Source: Phaeodactylibacter sp.
GTDB taxonomy: Bacteria; Bacteroidota; Bacteroidia; Chitinophagales; Saprospiraceae
DNA length: 64,000 nucleotides
Reading direction: 5' to 3'
Assembly: GCA_024102975.1 (NCBI GenBank)
Contig: JAGFJD010000530.1
Span: 1-64,000, forward strand
The position numbers and the translations under genes are program-made. The notes beneath the pieces were generated by a model that was not told the origin of the DNA, searched no databases, and saw only the letters and a program-made list of their open reading frames with translations. This document shows positions 33,102-41,915 of the stretch, in pieces (the first letter of the stretch is position 1; each line of letters starts with the position of its first letter).

Positions 33102-35087
33102 CTACTTAAACACCAGCCCCACCGTCACAAAAAACGACTGTTCCGGGGTGACTCTCCCATCAAACGGCTCACCGTCCCGCTCCACCAAAATCCTGTCGTC
33201 CAGAGGCAGGCGTTGCTTTTTGTTGAAGAGCTGCCGGCGCTCCTTCAGGTAGAGATGTTGCTGGCGGGCGAAGGGCAACATGTAGCCTCCCCGGACGAAA
33301 ATCTCCTGGCCGGGGTGCAACTCCAGCGCCACCTCCAGAGAGAGCTTCAGGCTGTGGATGCGGCTGCCGTAGTAGAGGTTGATCCGGTCGGCGTTGAAGC
33401 GTTTGCCGTCGGCCTTAAACTTGCCGAAATCATTGGCCGCCGCTGCGATCTTCCGGGCGTACTTATGGTGGCTGTGCTGCGCCGCCGCCCGCAGGAAGAA
33501 GGGCCTCCCTTTGGACAGGTTGAGCTGGGTGCCCAGCCCCAGGGAGCGCTCCCGGTAAATGCTGTTCCAGAGGTCGCGCGACCAGCCGCCGCGGACGAAG
33601 AAATTGGGATGGAAAAAGAGGTTGAGGTCCAGGTGGGCGATGGGTTCGAAACTGCGGGCATCCCAATCGGCGGCAGCGTCGAGGATGGCCGGCCCGTCCG
33701 GGTTTTCCAGGAAGGCAGCCCGCATGGTGGCCGTCGGGGTTTCCAGAAAGTGGGTGCCTGCGCCGACGGCTGCCTGGAAGCGCCACTTGAAACCGTCGGG
33801 CTTATCCATGGAAGGCGTAATTTTCCCCATGAATTCCGAGCCGTCGCTATTAGCGAGGATGACGGAGTCTCGCCGCGTCTGCAGGCGGGCAATGAAGGTG
33901 CTGTCAAAGACCTCCGTGGCCTTTTCCTGGTTGCGCATCTGCACGACGGTTTCCTTCAGGCCGGCGCTCAGGGGCGTGGTGTTGTAGTTGTTCCAGAAGT
34001 CCTCGTCGTACTCGCCGGTGATGTCCAGGAATTCGTCGCCCCGTTCCAGCCGTTCCAGGTAGGGTACCGGCTTGCCGCGGCCGGGCAGGATTTCGGTGAT
34101 GGCAATTTCGTTGCTGTAGATGCCGCCGTCCCGGTAGACGCCCTCGCGCAGGGCATTGCTGAAATACCACTTGTCGTCCAGCTTGCGGTAGTTGACGGTG
34201 TAACGGTTGGCCTTCCAGTTGCCGGCGTAGAGGGGGTAGTCGTCGATCCGGCGCAGGCCCTCCGGCAGGATTTCGAACTGGGCGCGCAGGAAGGCGTAGG
34301 ATAGGGTGTCGATATAAATGGACCCCTTCATGCGGCCCTTGCCACCCTCTGCCCGGTTGAATCCGATCACATAAACCGGCTTTCCTTCGGAGAAGGTGAC
34401 GGTTTCTATCCAGTATTTGTAATCCCCAAAGTATTTCTCGTCAATAAAATCCTCCCGGTTTTTCACAAAATCAAAACGGTGGGCAGCCATATGGCCGGAG
34501 GAGAAGCCGGAGTGCTGTTCCACCTCTTCGGCGGAGAGGATGACCTTGCGCCCCTGGATGAGCCCGACCTGCCCTTCCTTGTTGTTTTCATAACTCGTCT
34601 TGTAAATATCCAGTACGCCCTCCGCCATATACAGGTACTCCTGGACGGCATTGGTCCGCGACTCCCGGTAGAAGCCGGTGGCGGAGTTGGGGCGGCTTGG
34701 ATAATTGTCGGGGATGCGGCGCACGGCCCGGCGTATGATGTCCTCCACCGCCCGCTCGTCCATGACGACAATTTCCTGGAGGCTCGTCGGTATAGCCTTG
34801 ATCCGGATAGTGGCCGGGCTGCGCAGGGTGCCCAGGGGCTGCTCAAAAGTTTCGTAACCGATAAAAGAAACAGATAGCTTAGATTGGCTGTATGCCTGCG
34901 GCACCTTGAGGGTGAAGCCCCCGTCGTGCCCCGTGACCGTGCCGATGCCCTTTTCGGGAATGCCGACGTGGGCGTAGGCGAGGGGCCTGCCGTTGCCTGC
35001 GTCCTGCACATTTCCGGTGACGACGATGGTTTGGCAATAGATCAGGCTGCTCCAGAGCAGCAGGAGGGTGGTCGTTAACAGTCGCAT
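33102..35087 (-). CDS. DUF5686 outer-membrane protein with CarboxypepD_reg domain
   Basis: The 661-residue protein has a signal peptide (ending IYCQ), a CarboxypepD_reg-like domain (~22-105: VVTGNVQDAGNGRPLAYAHVGIPEKGIGTVTGHDGGFTLKV...SFIGYE), then the DUF5686 region starting EIVVMDERAVEDIIRRAVRRIPDNYP. The C-terminal half is rich in alternating strands and ends in VTVGLVFK, as in a beta barrel. Members are outer-membrane proteins of unknown function related to TonB receptor N-termini but without a plug. It is transcribed alone on the minus strand, with repeats on both sides. Confidence 0.9.
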   Translation of the reverse strand: MRLLTTTLLLLWSSLIYCQTIVVTGNVQDAGNGRPLAYAHVGIPEKGIGTVTGHDGGFTLKVPQAYSQSKLSVSFIGYETFEQPLGTLRSPATIRIKAIPTSLQEIVVMDERAVEDIIRRAVRRIPDNYPSRPNSATGFYRESRTNAVQEYLYMAEGVLDIYKTSYENNKEGQVGLIQGRKVILSAEEVEQHSGFSSGHMAAHRFDFVKNREDFIDEKYFGDYKYWIETVTFSEGKPVYVIGFNRAEGGKGRMKGSIYIDTLSYAFLRAQFEILPEGLRRIDDYPLYAGNWKANRYTVNYRKLDDKWYFSNALREGVYRDGGIYSNEIAITEILPGRGKPVPYLERLERGDEFLDITGEYDEDFWNNYNTTPLSAGLKETVVQMRNQEKATEVFDSTFIARLQTRRDSVILANSDGSEFMGKITPSMDKPDGFKWRFQAAVGAGTHFLETPTATMRAAFLENPDGPAILDAAADWDARSFEPIAHLDLNLFFHPNFFVRGGWSRDLWNSIYRERSLGLGTQLNLSKGRPFFLRAAAQHSHHKYARKIAAAANDFGKFKADGKRFNADRINLYYGSRIHSLKLSLEVALELHPGQEIFVRGGYMLPFARQQHLYLKERRQLFNKKQRLPLDDRILVERDGEPFDGRVTPEQSFFVTVGLVFK

Positions 35088-35198
35088 GATTCTGGTTTAG
35101 GTGAAAAGCAGATTGTTCTCTTCCCGATGACGGTCGGAGCGAGGCTAAGTTACAAGGAAATTTTTTTTTAACGAATTTTAAGAAACGGGCGCGAGGCA

Positions 35199-35249
35199 AT
35201 AACCAATAACGCCGCCGAGCCCTGCGGCCTCCAAATAACCAATAACTGC
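35199..35249. repeat. Direct copies of aataaccaataac
   Basis: The word aataaccaataac occurs at about 35199 and again near 35234, in direct orientation, in the 181-bp gap before the M20 gene's 3-prime end. It belongs to the same word family as the spacers at 29611, 37885, 52991 and 57211. Confidence 0.6.
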
Positions 35250-35268
35250 CACGATATCCCGGCTCCCG

Positions 35269-36459
35269 CTACCCCCCCAGTTCCCTCACTGCCATCCAGG
35301 CCATAAGCCCGGTGCTAAGCGCCAGGCAGTCTTCGTCCACGTCGAAGGTGTCAGTGTGGATGGGGGAGGTGATGCCGCGGGCGGGGTTGCCGGTGCCCAG
35401 GCGGTAGAAGCAGGCGGGCATCTCCTGGGAGTAGTAGGCGAAGTCCTCCGCCGTCATGCGGATGGGCAGTTCGACGACGTTTTCTTTGCCGAGATATTCT
35501 TCGGCGTACCGGAAGGCCTTTTGGGTCAGCGCTTCGTTGTTGAACAGGACGGGGTAGCCCACGACGATGTCCAGCTCGCAGGTGCCGCCCATGCTTTCGG
35601 CCATGCCTTCGGCAATGCGCTTCATGCGCTGGTGAGCGTCGAAGCGCCAGCGCTCGTCCATAGTGCGGAAGGTGCCTTTGAGTTTAACCTCGTTGGGTAT
35701 GATATTAGTGGCGCCGCCGCTGGAGGCGATGAAGCCGAAGGTGAGTACTGAGGGCAGGGCAGGGTCGGCATTCCGGCTGATGACCTGTTGCAGCGCAGTG
35801 AGGATATGGGCGGCGATCAGGATGGGGTCGATGCAATCCTGGGGCAGCGCGCCGTGGCCGCCCTTGCCTTTCACGGTCATGTAGAGCTCGTCGGCGGAGG
35901 CCATATAGTTGCCGGTTCGCATGCCCACCTTGCCCACTTCGAGCGGGGGATGTACGTGCTGGCCAAGGATACTGGCCGGGCGCGGGTTCTCCAGTACGCC
36001 CTCCTTGATCATAAGGGAAGCGCCGCCCGGCAGCTTCTCTTCGGCGGGCTGAAAGATGAGCTTGACCGTGCCCTCGAAGTCCTGTTTTAAATCATTGAGA
36101 ATGCGGGCGGCACCGAGCAGGGAGGAGGTATGCACGTCGTGCCCGCAGGCATGCATGATGCCTGGTTTCCTGGACTTGTAGGGTACCTCGTTGGCCTCTT
36201 CGATGGGCAGCGCATCAATGTCTGCCCGCAGGGCTACCACCCGCTTTTCCGGGTTTTGCCCCCTGATCAGGCCGACTACGCCGTTATCGGCCACGCCGTG
36301 TTGGTGGGGGATGCCGTATTGGTGTAGTTTTTCCGAGATGTATTTGCCCGTTTCGACCTCTTCGTAGGACAGTTCCGGGTTTTGATGCAGGTGGCGGCGG
36401 ATGCCGACGACGTCCTGGTGGTAGGTATGGGCAAGCCGTTGTATCTTGTCTTTTAGCAT
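35269..36459 (-). CDS. M20 family metallo-amidohydrolase
   Basis: The ATG at 36459 gives 396 residues; the open frame reaches further up without family support. Metal ligands and catalytic residues of the M20D family are visible: HACGHDVH (103-110), QPAEEKLPGGA, GQHVHP, and HTDTF near the C-terminus. An M20 dimerisation lid spans ~180-290 (KGKGGHGALPQDCIDPILIAAHILTALQQVISR). Relatives include N-acyl-amino acid amidohydrolases, hippurate hydrolases and N-acetyldiaminopimelate deacetylases; the substrate is not determinable. No signal peptide. It follows the APC permease gene on the same strand. Confidence 0.93.
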   Translation of the reverse strand: MLKDKIQRLAHTYHQDVVGIRRHLHQNPELSYEEVETGKYISEKLHQYGIPHQHGVADNGVVGLIRGQNPEKRVVALRADIDALPIEEANEVPYKSRKPGIMHACGHDVHTSSLLGAARILNDLKQDFEGTVKLIFQPAEEKLPGGASLMIKEGVLENPRPASILGQHVHPPLEVGKVGMRTGNYMASADELYMTVKGKGGHGALPQDCIDPILIAAHILTALQQVISRNADPALPSVLTFGFIASSGGATNIIPNEVKLKGTFRTMDERWRFDAHQRMKRIAEGMAESMGGTCELDIVVGYPVLFNNEALTQKAFRYAEEYLGKENVVELPIRMTAEDFAYYSQEMPACFYRLGTGNPARGITSPIHTDTFDVDEDCLALSTGLMAWMAVRELGG

Positions 36460-36555
36460 GGCGTTTTTTATTCCATAAACTTTCTGACTCTGCAAATGTG
36501 CTAAAATTTCGGATAATTTTTTAAATGCCTGCTGCATAGAAAGACAGCAGTATTG

Positions 36556-37872
36556 TTAGTCTGCCTTGTTGGCGTACCGAAACAGGAAAAAGGCGGCTAT
36601 TCCCAGCAACACAAAGACCAGCCCGGCAATAGCCTGGCGCGGCCGCTGAATGAGGGTATTCACGACAAAAGCGCTGGAGATAAAGACGAAGACGGCGGGC
36701 ACCACGGGATACCCCCACGTTCGGTAAGGGCGCTCTGCCCCGGGCATTTTTTTCCGGAAGACAAAAACGCTCAGCCCTGCCAGCGCCATGAAGGCAATAT
36801 CCATAAATGTCACGTAGGTGATGAGCTCTGAGAAGGTACCCCAGAACAGCAGCAGAAGGATCGCCCACCCCCCTTGCAGCAACATGGCGTTGCTGGGCGT
36901 ATGGAAGCGGGGATGCACGAAGGCGAGGCCCTGGAAAAAGATCCGGTCTTTGGCCATGGCGAAGTAAATCCTCGGGGCCGACATGGTGTAAATGCCAATG
37001 GTGCCGAAGATCGAGATGGCAATGGCGACAGCTGTCAGTTTGCCGCCGAAAGAGACAATCTGAGCCACTGCTTCCCCGGCTACCTTTGTGGTGCCGGCAA
37101 TAGCGTCCAGGGGCAGGAGCAGCATATAGGCCAGGTTGGCCAGTACATAAGTAGCCGTGACGATCAGCGCGCCAAAAACCATAGCCCGGGGCACAGTGCG
37201 CTGGGGTTCGACGGCCTCTCCCGCCAGGTAGCTGGCGTGATGCCAGCCGCCAAAGGACCAGAGTACCCCGATGAGCGCCAGGAGCAGGGCGCTGCCGAGG
37301 TTTTCAGGTGTTCCTTCTGCCAGGTTGAAATGCAATTGCACTTTGGAGGGATCGAAAAATACCAGCCCGGCGATGATAATGCCCACAATAGCCAGCAGTT
37401 TGAGCCCGGTGAAAACGTTGGCAAACCACTGGCTGGTGTTGACTCCGATCAGGTTCAGGCCCGTCAGCCCGGTGATAGCAATAACCGCAACCGTTATCCT
37501 GCCCTGGTAATCCAGCGGGTAGAAATAGGAAAGATACTCCGCCAGGGCAATGCCCAGGGCGGCCAGAGCGCCGGTGTTGATGACCAGCAGGATAGCCCAG
37601 CCGTAGAGGAATCCCGCCAGCTCCCCGTATGCCTCCCGGAGAAACACGTAGACGCCCCCGGCTTTGGGGAACATGCCTCCCAACTCTGCGAAGGTGAGCG
37701 CTCCGGTCAGCGCAATAAGCCCTCCGACCGACCAGATGAGCAGCACAAAACCGTGATGCGGAACGGCCCGGACGACCTCATAGGGCGTCACAAATATTCC
37801 CGACCCGATGCAGGAGCCGACGGCGATCATGGTCAGGCCGAAAAGGGTGAGCTTGCGGTCCAGGTGCGGCAT
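36556..37872 (-). CDS. APC family amino acid permease
   Basis: The 438-residue protein has about 12 membrane helices. It starts LTLFGLTMIAVGSCIGSGIFVTP, the helix-1 motif that binds the substrate backbone in APC transporters, and has GGMFPKAGGVYVFLREAYGELAGFLYGW in helices 2-3. It resembles the LAT/serine-threonine exchanger branch. The substrate is probably an amino acid. It lies upstream of the M20 amidohydrolase in the same direction with a 96-bp gap, so uptake and hydrolysis of acylated amino acids may be linked (inference). Confidence 0.93.
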   Translation of the reverse strand: MPHLDRKLTLFGLTMIAVGSCIGSGIFVTPYEVVRAVPHHGFVLLIWSVGGLIALTGALTFAELGGMFPKAGGVYVFLREAYGELAGFLYGWAILLVINTGALAALGIALAEYLSYFYPLDYQGRITVAVIAITGLTGLNLIGVNTSQWFANVFTGLKLLAIVGIIIAGLVFFDPSKVQLHFNLAEGTPENLGSALLLALIGVLWSFGGWHHASYLAGEAVEPQRTVPRAMVFGALIVTATYVLANLAYMLLLPLDAIAGTTKVAGEAVAQIVSFGGKLTAVAIAISIFGTIGIYTMSAPRIYFAMAKDRIFFQGLAFVHPRFHTPSNAMLLQGGWAILLLLFWGTFSELITYVTFMDIAFMALAGLSVFVFRKKMPGAERPYRTWGYPVVPAVFVFISSAFVVNTLIQRPRQAIAGLVFVLLGIAAFFLFRYANKAD

Positions 37873-37883
37873 GGAGCCTGATA

Positions 37884-38045
37884 GGTTATTGGTTGTTGGT
37901 TATTGCTGTCCGTCAACGTCGGTCAGTTATTAACACCACCCCAAGTCGGGCGCAGTTGTCCTGACGAATGTTGGACATTGTCAGGATGCTGACGCTAACT
38001 GCCATCAACACAGAGCGGTGTCAATAACTGCCCCGAAACTTTGTT
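37884..38045. repeat. Spacer with inverted repeats
   Basis: Words ggttattggttgttggttattg near 37884 and aataactgcc near 38024 face each other, and a stem tcctgac/gtcagga (37960, 37979) lies between. The region is the 182-bp gap downstream of the haloperoxidase-type gene. Confidence 0.55.
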
Positions 38046-38054
38046 CCGGCGGCG

Positions 38055-39410
38055 CTAATTGGTGCTCAGCTGCTGCCGGAGCTGGACGGTCTTCACTACA
38101 TGTTTGCCTACCTTTTCCCCCTGGGCCACGCCGTAGTCGATGGCCGGGCGGTAATGTATGCCTCCGTATAGCCGGCTCACCGCCGCTTCACTGGAAGCAT
38201 CCAGGAAAGAATCAAATTGGCGGGCAGGCAGGCCATATTCTTCCTCGGTGGTGTCCAGGAAGGAAAAATTATCTCCAAAGACAGAGGTAAGGGCTACAGC
38301 CGCAGCCCGGGAGATCACGCTGTGCCCGCTGGTATATTCCGGAAAGGGGGGCGTCTGGAGCGTGGGCGCCCAGTTCTCGTCGATATACCGGTTGATGACA
38401 GTCTCGGGCCGGATGAGGTTCGAACGGTATTTCTCATCCCAGCAACTGATAAACCCGTCGAACAGTGCGATCGAGGTAAGGGTGTAGGCCTCCAGCGTTT
38501 TCATGAAACCGGCTCCGGCCTTGCGGCAGGCGATCTGCGTGATGCCGATCCAGTGCCCGCCGGGCGTGATCTTCTTGGTTGCGAACATTACATGGCCGGT
38601 ATGATGAGAGACGTAGGGGTTGCAATCCCAGAACTTGGCGATGGCGGTGCGCTCTGTGCGTTCCGCTTCGTCTCCTATCCTGAGGGCTTCATAAACCTCC
38701 ATAGTTTCCTTCATGAATTTGCTATCCTTGTCCAGGTTGAATGGAGTAGGGGGAGGGGGGGTAAACTGCTGGGCAGAGTCCAGCGCCAAAGTCCGGATTT
38801 TGTTCCAGTGGGGTTCGATGCCGTCCATATAGTCCGGAGGAGTGGGCTGCCAGCGGGCGGGGTCTTCGGAGATGGAATACTTCGGGTAAGTCCGCGTCTG
38901 TTTGTACATGTCGCCGTCCGCCCACGCGAGGATGTGGTTGGCCACTTCTTCGCCGTAGGCCAGGGAGCGGTCCCATACGTCGCCCGGCACCCGGAGGGTG
39001 TCCAGCGCGGCATACAACTCCTGCTGGTAAGCTTCCATTTTATCCTCCGAGAAAGTAAAAGCCTTCCCTACCTTGAGGAAAGCGTGAATGCCGGCCAGTG
39101 GAAAACAATAAATCTTGCCCGGCTCCGGCTGCGGGGCCGGCTCCAGTCCGTTCAGTTGCCCGGCCAGGCTCTGGTAATCAGAGAATCCCGGGATTGCCGC
39201 TTCGTAAGCCGCGATGCTGGAGTAGGCATAAATCCGGCTGGCCACCGGCGGGGAGAAGATGTCGTGGACGATCACGTCCGACAATTGCTTCATCGGCAGG
39301 TGGACGTATTCCGGGTTTTGAGCATCCTCCTGAAAGTGAGGGTTGCTTTGCTCACAAGCGCCAATAATTACTGCTATCAACATTACCCACAATCCATTCC
39401 TGATATTCAT
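38055..39410 (-). CDS. Vanadium-dependent haloperoxidase-type (PAP2 superfamily) lipoprotein
   Basis: The ATG at 39410 gives 451 residues with lipoprotein signal MNIRNGLWVMLIAVIIGAC. The PAP2/vanadium haloperoxidase triad is visible in order: KYRSNLIRPETVI, then PEYTSGHSVIS, then SRLYGGIHYRPAID, supplying the phosphate/vanadate-binding Lys, Arg, Ser, Gly, His and a second Arg-His set. This matches the vanadium chloroperoxidase-like group widespread in Bacteroidota, whose members may be haloperoxidases or phosphatases; sequence alone does not decide. It would be anchored facing the periplasm or outside. Confidence 0.87.
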   Translation of the reverse strand: MNIRNGLWVMLIAVIIGACEQSNPHFQEDAQNPEYVHLPMKQLSDVIVHDIFSPPVASRIYAYSSIAAYEAAIPGFSDYQSLAGQLNGLEPAPQPEPGKIYCFPLAGIHAFLKVGKAFTFSEDKMEAYQQELYAALDTLRVPGDVWDRSLAYGEEVANHILAWADGDMYKQTRTYPKYSISEDPARWQPTPPDYMDGIEPHWNKIRTLALDSAQQFTPPPPTPFNLDKDSKFMKETMEVYEALRIGDEAERTERTAIAKFWDCNPYVSHHTGHVMFATKKITPGGHWIGITQIACRKAGAGFMKTLEAYTLTSIALFDGFISCWDEKYRSNLIRPETVINRYIDENWAPTLQTPPFPEYTSGHSVISRAAAVALTSVFGDNFSFLDTTEEEYGLPARQFDSFLDASSEAAVSRLYGGIHYRPAIDYGVAQGEKVGKHVVKTVQLRQQLSTN

Positions 39411-39441
39411 AACCCTGATTTTTTGTTTAACTACTGGGTTA

Positions 39442-39449
39442 CAAATGTA
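39442..39449 (-). promoter_or_regulatory. -7 box for the haloperoxidase-type gene
   Basis: On the minus strand TACATTTG matches TAnnTTTG, 31 bp before the ATG at 39410. No clear -33 TTG. Confidence 0.5.
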
Positions 39450-39509
39450 AGAACTAATTGCCGATAGGCGAAGCACCGCCCCGACAGTTGTTGGATCGGA
39501 GAAATGTAA

Positions 39510-39567
39510 CGGTTGAAATGTTCCTCCTGTCCTGGCATATCCACGGCAAGGAGGAACATTTCAACCG
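39510..39567 (-). terminator. Perfect 18-bp hairpin after the OmpA-domain gene
   Basis: Arms cggttgaaatgttcctcc (39510-39527) and ggaggaacatttcaaccg (39550-39567) are perfectly complementary with a 22-base loop, starting 5 bp beyond the stop of the minus-strand gene. It has no U tract, so it may stabilise the 3-prime end rather than terminate by itself. Confidence 0.65.
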
Positions 39568-39572
39568 ACCGT

Positions 39573-41828
39573 TCAGGAGTCCGACAGCAGTTTACGGAGT
39601 GTTTCCGGCCGGCCGGAAGGGTCGGAAAGCGCGGTGGCGGTAAAAGTGAAAGAGGTTTTGCCCTTCAGGGGGAGCTGGTTCATCTCTGTGCTGCTCACCC
39701 AATAAAACTTTCCGTCTTCCCCATAGACGATCAACGTGGTCGGGGCCTTCAGGTCCAGGTAGATAGAAGGTTCTTTGAACGTCAACAAGCCGTTGAGGTT
39801 GTGGTTGACCACGTCTACCCGGTAGTGGCGGATCGGCTGGCCGTTCTCGTCTTTAAAACGGGCCAGCAGTTGCGCCTCCTCTTTAAAATATTTCAGGACA
39901 TCCAGGTTGAAAATACCCAGGCCGGTGAGCCGCAGCTTTGGCCGTGGCTGCTCAAAGAGGCGGTATACTTGGGAATACACGGGCACGTCCCCGTTTACCG
40001 ATGCTTCGTACCCGCTGATGAGCTGGCGCCAGTCGTCCGCCAGCGACAATCCGCCCACCAGGTCGTCCCGGAAAAAACGGGCGTGACAGGTAATAAAGGT
40101 ATAGCCAGGCATGTCGTCCAGGAGGATTCCCCGGACGTTGGAAGCCGGCTGGCCCGGCCATTCCAGGGTATTGTCCCCTCTCTTGGCGTTGCAGCCTATA
40201 GCTGCCTGAATGCCTGCTATCTGGAAGGGGTCGGGGCCGAGGGCCTTGGGCAGGAGCAGCTTCACGCAGGGCCAGAACAGGTTGAGGCCGGCCAGCGTTT
40301 CGTCTCTTTCCCGGTCGAAGTCCTGCTGGCGCTGCCGCAGGGCACGGGTATACTGGATGTAGGCTTCTGCCATAGTTTCGTCGGACGGCCGCTCGCCGTT
40401 GATGTCCTCCAGCCGGGCGTCCAGCCGGATGAGGCTGCCTTTGTATTTGAGGATTATGGCATATTGCCGGTTGCGTTTTTTTCGGGAGATTTTGATGTCG
40501 CAGAAACGCAGGCCGGCGGAGGCATCCGGGAGTATTTCGTCCAGCGATTTTTTGCCTTCCGGGCTTAGGATCCAGGTGGCGCCTTCAAAGGCCGCCAGTT
40601 CGGGGTTTTCTCCGGACAGGTCCCGGATGCGGGCTATGACCTTTTTTCCGCTGCGGCCGAGGGTTTCCAGTTCAATGTTGTAGTATTTGGGGTTGTTATA
40701 CGCCTCTTCGAAGGCGAGGTGCCCGACGTAGCGGGTTCCGGCGTAATTCTGCCGGACGTAAGCTCCCCCGAAGCGCAGTTTAAACCGGTTGGGGTCCAGC
40801 TCGGGGACATACTGGTAATCGTAATTTTTGGCCGATTCCAGCAGTTGGGGAAGCCGGGCGTAGGCCTCCAGCAGCTGAGAGATAGTATCGGGTTTTCGGG
40901 ACCACCGCCAGGAATCAGGCCAGTTTAGTTCGAGGTTGCCGAGGTATCTGTTCTCGGTACCCGTCTGTACGCGCTTCATTTCGCCTTCTTCGTATTCGAT
41001 GAGGGCATCGCCGCTATCCCAGGACTGCAGCCGTTCGTCGAAGCGCCAGAACTGGGTCTGTTCCAGCACCTGGGCCTGGACGAAGTCGATGTCGGCCGCC
41101 TTGCCCTTGCGCAGTTCAAGTTCGTTTCCGGCCCGGTCGAAGGCCCGTATTTCGAACATGCCGGTGGAGTTGAAGTAAACGTCCTGGCCCTGCCGGTTGA
41201 AATTCATAGGCAGGCCGGAGGCGATGAAGTCGGCGGGATCCCGGAATTCGCGGTACATCAGGATTATGTCCCCTTTAGCCGCTTTCCCGTAGCGGTCCTG
41301 GAAAGCTTCGGCCGGGATGGATATTTTTGTGCCGGAACGCTGGTATTCCAGTTGCGCCGGCTGCCGGCTGTCCAGGGAAAAATAAGCGCTCTCCACGTTC
41401 CAGTTCACTTTTTCGACGATGACGTCAACGCGGCGGTTGCGGGCCAGGGCCTCTTCGTCCTGCCCTTCGGTTAGCGGGTCGAGGTAAGCCCGCCCGGTAG
41501 CCTGGATGCGATCGGGGTTGAAGCCCAGCTCTTCCAGGCGGTCGCGGACGCTGGCGGCGCGGCGTTCCGACAGGGCCTGGTTGTACTCCAGGCTGCCCCG
41601 CCGGTCGGTATGGCCGATGAGCTGTGCCCGGTAATCCTGCACGGGCAGCAGGTTTTGCAGTTTTTCGGCGACTGAAAGGCGGGCTTCCTGGCTTAGGGTA
41701 TCTTCATCCGTTTCGAAATGGACGCTGAAGATGCCCAGCGGCTGGGCGGAGAGGGCAGGCACAAATAAGAGGGAAAACAACAAACAAAGAATTGGGAAAA
41801 GACGAGGGTTGCGGAGTTTTTTCAGCAT
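39573..41828 (-). CDS. Exported protein with N-terminal OmpA domain and long unknown region
   Basis: From the ATG at 41828 the protein has 751 residues with a signal peptide ending ALSAQ. Residues ~30-125 form an OmpA/MotB-like peptidoglycan-binding domain: FSVHFETDEDTLSQEA, AQLIGHTDRRGSLEYNQALSERRAASVRDRLEELGF and GRAYLDP...ARNRRVDVIVEK. OmpA domains are usually C-terminal; here one opens the protein and ~620 residues follow that I cannot assign. These include Trp-rich segments (LNWPDSWRWSRKP) and many short strands. The start I use skips an upstream stretch lacking signal features. Confidence 0.85.
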   Translation of the reverse strand: MLKKLRNPRLFPILCLLFSLLFVPALSAQPLGIFSVHFETDEDTLSQEARLSVAEKLQNLLPVQDYRAQLIGHTDRRGSLEYNQALSERRAASVRDRLEELGFNPDRIQATGRAYLDPLTEGQDEEALARNRRVDVIVEKVNWNVESAYFSLDSRQPAQLEYQRSGTKISIPAEAFQDRYGKAAKGDIILMYREFRDPADFIASGLPMNFNRQGQDVYFNSTGMFEIRAFDRAGNELELRKGKAADIDFVQAQVLEQTQFWRFDERLQSWDSGDALIEYEEGEMKRVQTGTENRYLGNLELNWPDSWRWSRKPDTISQLLEAYARLPQLLESAKNYDYQYVPELDPNRFKLRFGGAYVRQNYAGTRYVGHLAFEEAYNNPKYYNIELETLGRSGKKVIARIRDLSGENPELAAFEGATWILSPEGKKSLDEILPDASAGLRFCDIKISRKKRNRQYAIILKYKGSLIRLDARLEDINGERPSDETMAEAYIQYTRALRQRQQDFDRERDETLAGLNLFWPCVKLLLPKALGPDPFQIAGIQAAIGCNAKRGDNTLEWPGQPASNVRGILLDDMPGYTFITCHARFFRDDLVGGLSLADDWRQLISGYEASVNGDVPVYSQVYRLFEQPRPKLRLTGLGIFNLDVLKYFKEEAQLLARFKDENGQPIRHYRVDVVNHNLNGLLTFKEPSIYLDLKAPTTLIVYGEDGKFYWVSSTEMNQLPLKGKTSFTFTATALSDPSGRPETLRKLLSDS

Positions 41829-41853
41829 GGCGTATAGGGTTTGGTGGCGAATG

Positions 41854-41882
41854 ACTGCCTGACACAAGCAGTGTCAGACAGT
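41854..41882 (-). terminator. Short hairpin after the GH65 gene
   Basis: Arms actgcctgacac and gtgtcagacagt pair with one mismatch around aagca, about 34 bp past the GH65 stop and just before the next gene's ATG. No U tract. Confidence 0.5.
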
Positions 41883-41915
41883 TAAAACGCATATTTGAAA
41901 AAAAAAGTGCCTCCG

